Source of the DNA: Thermoleophilia bacterium
GTDB lineage: Bacteria > Actinomycetota > Thermoleophilia > Gaiellales > Gaiellaceae
Assembly: GCA_029858755.1 (NCBI GenBank)
Contig: JAOUEK010000003.1
Location: 1 to 16,613 of the forward strand
Length of the DNA stretch: 16,613 nucleotides
Reading direction: 5' to 3'
This document shows positions 14,490 through 16,613 of this stretch, piece by piece. Below the pieces are notes generated by a model. The model worked only from the letters and a program-made list of their open reading frames with translations, ran no database searches and had not been told where the DNA came from. How positions within the stretch are numbered: the first letter of the stretch is position 1; each line of letters starts with the position of its first letter. Position numbers and translations under genes: made by a program.

Positions 14490-14992
14490 GCGCCGCGCTC
14501 GCGCCCACGCGCTGCTTCCCGGATCTCGAGCTCCCCGACCACACCGGCCGTCCGCGCAGGCTCTCGGAGGTCGCCGGCGGCGACCCGCTCGTCCTCCTCG
14601 CCTCGCGTGGGTGGTGGTGCCCGAAGGAGCAGCGCTACCTGCGGTCGCTGTTGTTCTTCCAAGACGAGCTCGAGGTGGCGTACGCCCGACTCGCGGTGCT
14701 CAGCGTCGACCCGCCCGAGGTGCAGGCAGCCTTCCGCGCCGGCCTCGGCGCGCGCTTCACCTTCCTCTCGGACGCAGACCGGCGCTACCTGGACGTGCTC
14801 GGGTTGCGCGAGACGACCGACACCGTCCACCACCCGTATCGCCCTGCGGCCTTCAGCCTCTACCCGGACCTCACCGTGCACGCCGCCTACAACGGCTACT
14901 GGTACCTGGGCCGGCCGACGGTCGAGGAGCTGCGGCAGGACCTGCGTGCGATCGCGATGCGCCTGCGGCCCGACCGGGAGCTCGCCGGGTGA
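14486..14992 (+). CDS. Redoxin-domain protein (AhpC/TSA-like peroxiredoxin)
   Basis: ATG 14486 overlaps the debranching-enzyme stop by 4 nt. The 168-aa product has a thioredoxin fold: FPDLELPDHTGRPRRLSEVA, then LVLLASRGWWCPKEQRYLRS with the presumed peroxidatic Cys45, LAVLSVDPPEVQAAF, FTFLSDADRRYLDVLGL, and a C-terminal strand PAAFSLYPDLTVHAAYNGYW. A second Cys (Cys10) lies at the N-terminus; there is no CxxC and no obvious resolving Cys near the C-terminus, so it may act as a 1-Cys enzyme or use a partner thiol. The family reduces peroxides or serves as a thiol sensor. A link to glycogen debranching is unusual and may reflect stress-coupled reserve use (inference). Its TGA overlaps the next GTG. 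Confidence 0.85.
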   Translation: MSAALAPTRCFPDLELPDHTGRPRRLSEVAGGDPLVLLASRGWWCPKEQRYLRSLLFFQDELEVAYARLAVLSVDPPEVQAAFRAGLGARFTFLSDADRRYLDVLGLRETTDTVHHPYRPAAFSLYPDLTVHAAYNGYWYLGRPTVEELRQDLRAIAMRLRPDRELAG

Positions 14993-15453
14993 GAACGGGC
15001 TCGTCCCGGGTCGCCTGGGACGGGGCGATGCTGGCTCGGGGGCTCGACGCGCGCGGGCGGCGGTTGCGCGCCGACCCCCGGTGCTTCGTCGGCGAGCGCG
15101 TCGCAGGCGCCTGGGCTCATGTCTGCGCGCTCGCCGATGAGGACGCCGCGCTGCCGTTCGACGACCCGCTGGTGCAGCAGGCCCGCCGCGACGCGCTCGC
15201 CTGGTGGATCCCGATGCTCGGCCCGTCGCTCGTCTGTATGACCACGCTGGCCGTGGACTCGGTGCACTACGGCGGGGCGATCACCGTCGCCCGTGACCCG
15301 TCGCGGTTCCGCGACGACCCCTTCGCCCGCGTCTTCCCCGGCACGGTCGTGCGCACCGATCTCTTCGCCGACGTGCCGCCGCCTGCGGGCCCCGTCATCG
15401 AGCGGATGGCCGGCGTGGCGTGGCCCGGCGGTGCCTTCGCGACGACTCGTTAG
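14989..15453 (+). CDS. Hypothetical protein, third gene of debranching-redoxin operon (154 aa)
   Basis: I do not recognise a family. GTG 14989 overlaps the redoxin stop (GTGA, 4 nt), which decides the start even though the frame is open further upstream. The product reads VRTGSSRVAWDGAMLARGLD at the start, with FVGERVAGAWAHVCALADED, ALAWWIPMLGPSLVCMTTLA and DSVHYGGAITVARDPSRF in the middle, ending GVAWPGGAFATTR. A mildly hydrophobic segment WWIPMLGPSLVCMTTLAV may be a buried helix or a single membrane pass. Three Cys are scattered. The tight coupling predicts a role connected to the redoxin. Its TAG stop overlaps the TAA stop of the convergent HisN-like gene in a TTAG tetranucleotide. Confidence 0.65.
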   Translation: MRTGSSRVAWDGAMLARGLDARGRRLRADPRCFVGERVAGAWAHVCALADEDAALPFDDPLVQQARRDALAWWIPMLGPSLVCMTTLAVDSVHYGGAITVARDPSRFRDDPFARVFPGTVVRTDLFADVPPPAGPVIERMAGVAWPGGAFATTR

Positions 15454-16181
15454 GAGACGGCGGCCAGCAGGGCGCCGTGCAGGTGGCCGTTGGAGGAGAT
15501 CGCGGAGCCGCCGTCGAGCCGACGCTCGCCGCGGAAGTCGGTGAACGTGCCGCCGGCCTCCTCGACGATCACCTGCACGGGCGCGAGGTCCCAGACGGAG
15601 ACGCCGATCGCGTCGATCGCCCCGTCCACGGCGCCCTCCGCGACGAGCATGTGCGCCCAGAAGTCGCCGAAGGCGCGCGCGTGCCAGCTCTGCGCGGCCA
15701 GCGACGGCACGCCCTGCTCGAGCGCGAACGAGAGCACCGCGTCGTCCACGCGGCGCACCGAGGAGACGCGCACGCGGTCGTCGTCCGCCCAGGCGCCGCC
15801 GCCGCGCTCCGCGTGCCAGCGCCGGCGGAGGGCGGGCGCCGACACGACGCCGAGCTGCACCTCGCCCTCGACCTGCAACGCGATCAGCGTCGCCCACACC
15901 GGGACGCCGCGGGCGTAGTTCCGCGTCCCGTCGATCGGGTCGACGACCCAGCGGCGGGAGCCGCCGGCCACCTCCCCGAGCTCCTCGCCCAGCACCGCGT
16001 CGTCGGGCCGCTCGCGCGCCAGCGTCGCGCGAATCGCCTCCTCGACCGCGCGGTCGGCCTCGGTCACCGGGGTAAGGTCGGGCTTCGTCTCGACGCGTAG
16101 GTCGCGGGCGCGGAAGCGCCCCAGCGAGATCCCGTCGGCGAGATCGGCGAGCTGGAGCGCGAGGGAGAGGTCAGGGCTCAT
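15450..16181 (-). CDS. hisN: Histidinol-phosphatase (inositol-monophosphatase family)
   Basis: ATG 16181 gives 243 aa, the usual size. IMPase-family metal sites are intact: GEE at 65-67 (VLGEELGE), WVVDPIDGTRNYARGVPVWA with Asp81 and Asp84, and the third-metal VSVWDLAP (Asp198). The sequence after the DPIDGT motif (RGVPVWATLIAL) is characteristic of HisN-type histidinol-phosphate phosphatases rather than inositol or CysQ enzymes. The reaction would be L-histidinol phosphate to histidinol in histidine biosynthesis, Mg-dependent and cytosolic. No other his gene is nearby, which is normal for scattered hisN in actinobacteria. A broader sugar- or inositol-phosphate phosphatase is possible. No strong Shine-Dalgarno is visible. 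It converges on the 154-aa gene with a 4-nt stop overlap. Confidence 0.85.
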   Translation of the reverse strand: MSPDLSLALQLADLADGISLGRFRARDLRVETKPDLTPVTEADRAVEEAIRATLARERPDDAVLGEELGEVAGGSRRWVVDPIDGTRNYARGVPVWATLIALQVEGEVQLGVVSAPALRRRWHAERGGGAWADDDRVRVSSVRRVDDAVLSFALEQGVPSLAAQSWHARAFGDFWAHMLVAEGAVDGAIDAIGVSVWDLAPVQVIVEEAGGTFTDFRGERRLDGGSAISSNGHLHGALLAAVS

Positions 16182-16232
16182 GGTGGCGACGATAGACGGT
16201 CGTCGTCGGCGGCGGCGAGCCTCCGCCACCAC

Positions 16233-16613
16233 TCCGCGGCCAGCAGCTCTACTGCTCCGACCTCGACGAGCAGCGCCACCCGCTCGTCGCCGGCGCTCGC
16301 GACCGGGATCGAGAGCGCCGCGCCGGCGACCGGGCCGCCGGTCGAGCACGCGGGCGGCGTGACGACGCTTCGCGACGGAGACGCGTCCTGGAGCTTCCCC
16401 CACGAGGTGGCCGCGAGCCTCGGCCTGGCCGTTGGTGACGCGGCGACGATCGTCGTGCGGCCCGAGCGTATGGAGCTCGTCGAGCACCACGAGGGCGATC
16501 GGCTGTCCCCCGGGGCCAACGTGCTCGCGGGGACCGTTGCCGAGACCGTCTACCTCGGCGTTGCCCGGAAGGTCGTGGTCGACCTCGACCGCGGCGGCAC
16601 CGTCCACGTGCGC
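16233..16613 (+). pseudogene. C-terminal (TOBE) part of an ABC-transporter ATPase, ATPase domain absent
   Basis: The frame reads TLRDGDASWSFPHEVAASLG then LAVGDAATIVVRPERMELVE and NVLAGTVAETVYLGVARKVVV before running off the right edge. The VRPERMELV and NVLAGTVxETVYLG segments are the TOBE_2 hallmark of PotA/UgpC-type importer ATPases. Walker A, signature and Walker B motifs, which should precede it by ~200 residues, are absent: the sequence just upstream is the start of the HisN gene on the other strand. The segment from 16233 to about 16340 in this frame is low-quality and may be non-coding; GTG 16359 is the only plausible local start. It is either a 5'-truncated remnant or a stand-alone TOBE protein. 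Left boundary approximate. Confidence 0.5.

Noticed and set aside
1..16613. CRISPR arrays, tRNA or rRNA genes, phage genes
   Set aside because: No regularly spaced identical repeats, no tRNA-like cloverleaf that I could identify by eye, no rRNA signature or phage structural protein was seen.

Overview
The window is a GC-rich, densely packed bacterial chromosome segment. GTG starts, 4-nt start/stop overlaps, a peroxiredoxin-like protein and a family mix (cyclase/ATPase/TPR signalling proteins, GH63-type glucosidase, GH133 debranching enzyme, PF03640 secreted protein, GMC oxidoreductase) suggest a high-GC actinobacterium. Thermoleophilia (Solirubrobacterales/Gaiellales-like) is my best guess. 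That placement is inference from style and gene families; there is no rRNA or marker gene here.

Region 1 (1-3150) looks eroded. It begins with the C-terminal part of a TPR regulator that continues beyond the left edge. Next come a decayed class III nucleotide cyclase (frameshift plus internal deletions), a small alpha/beta protein of unknown function, a dienelactone-hydrolase-like gene with an aberrant N-terminus, and an alpha/beta-hydrolase gene cut off at about residue 72 by the 5' end of an IS110-type transposase. A degenerate ~30-nt motif follows three consecutive coding regions here, always in the same orientation.

Region 2 (3151-5661) holds a divergent TetR regulator / zinc-free MDR oxidoreductase pair. 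A strong sigma70-type promoter lies between them with two operator-like repeats. A convergent GFA-domain/TPR fusion gene follows and overlaps the 3' end of the oxidoreductase gene.

Region 3 (5763-9787) has a small zinc-ribbon membrane protein and a compact minus-strand operon: PF04199 cyclase, a 42-aa microprotein, a GMC oxidoreductase and a DUF1440-like membrane protein. The last three are joined by 4-nt overlaps. A secreted PF03640 protein is transcribed divergently from this operon.

Region 4 (9811-15453) is a carbohydrate block. A large GH63/MGH1-type glucosidase (minus) is divergent from a GH133 glycogen-debranching enzyme (plus). The latter is translationally coupled to a redoxin and an unrecognised 154-aa protein. 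Region 5 (15450-16613) has a histidinol-phosphatase-like gene (minus) meeting the previous operon at overlapping stop codons, then a C-terminal (TOBE) part of an ABC-transporter ATPase whose ATPase domain is not present.

The most interesting signal is a palindrome, CGTTAC-N4-GTAACG. I found it only twice, in the two divergent intergenic regions of regions 3 and 4. In both cases it lies exactly 28 nt upstream of the minus-strand start codon. This suggests one regulator (or one symmetric promoter element) links the cyclase/GMC operon with the glucan-degrading genes.
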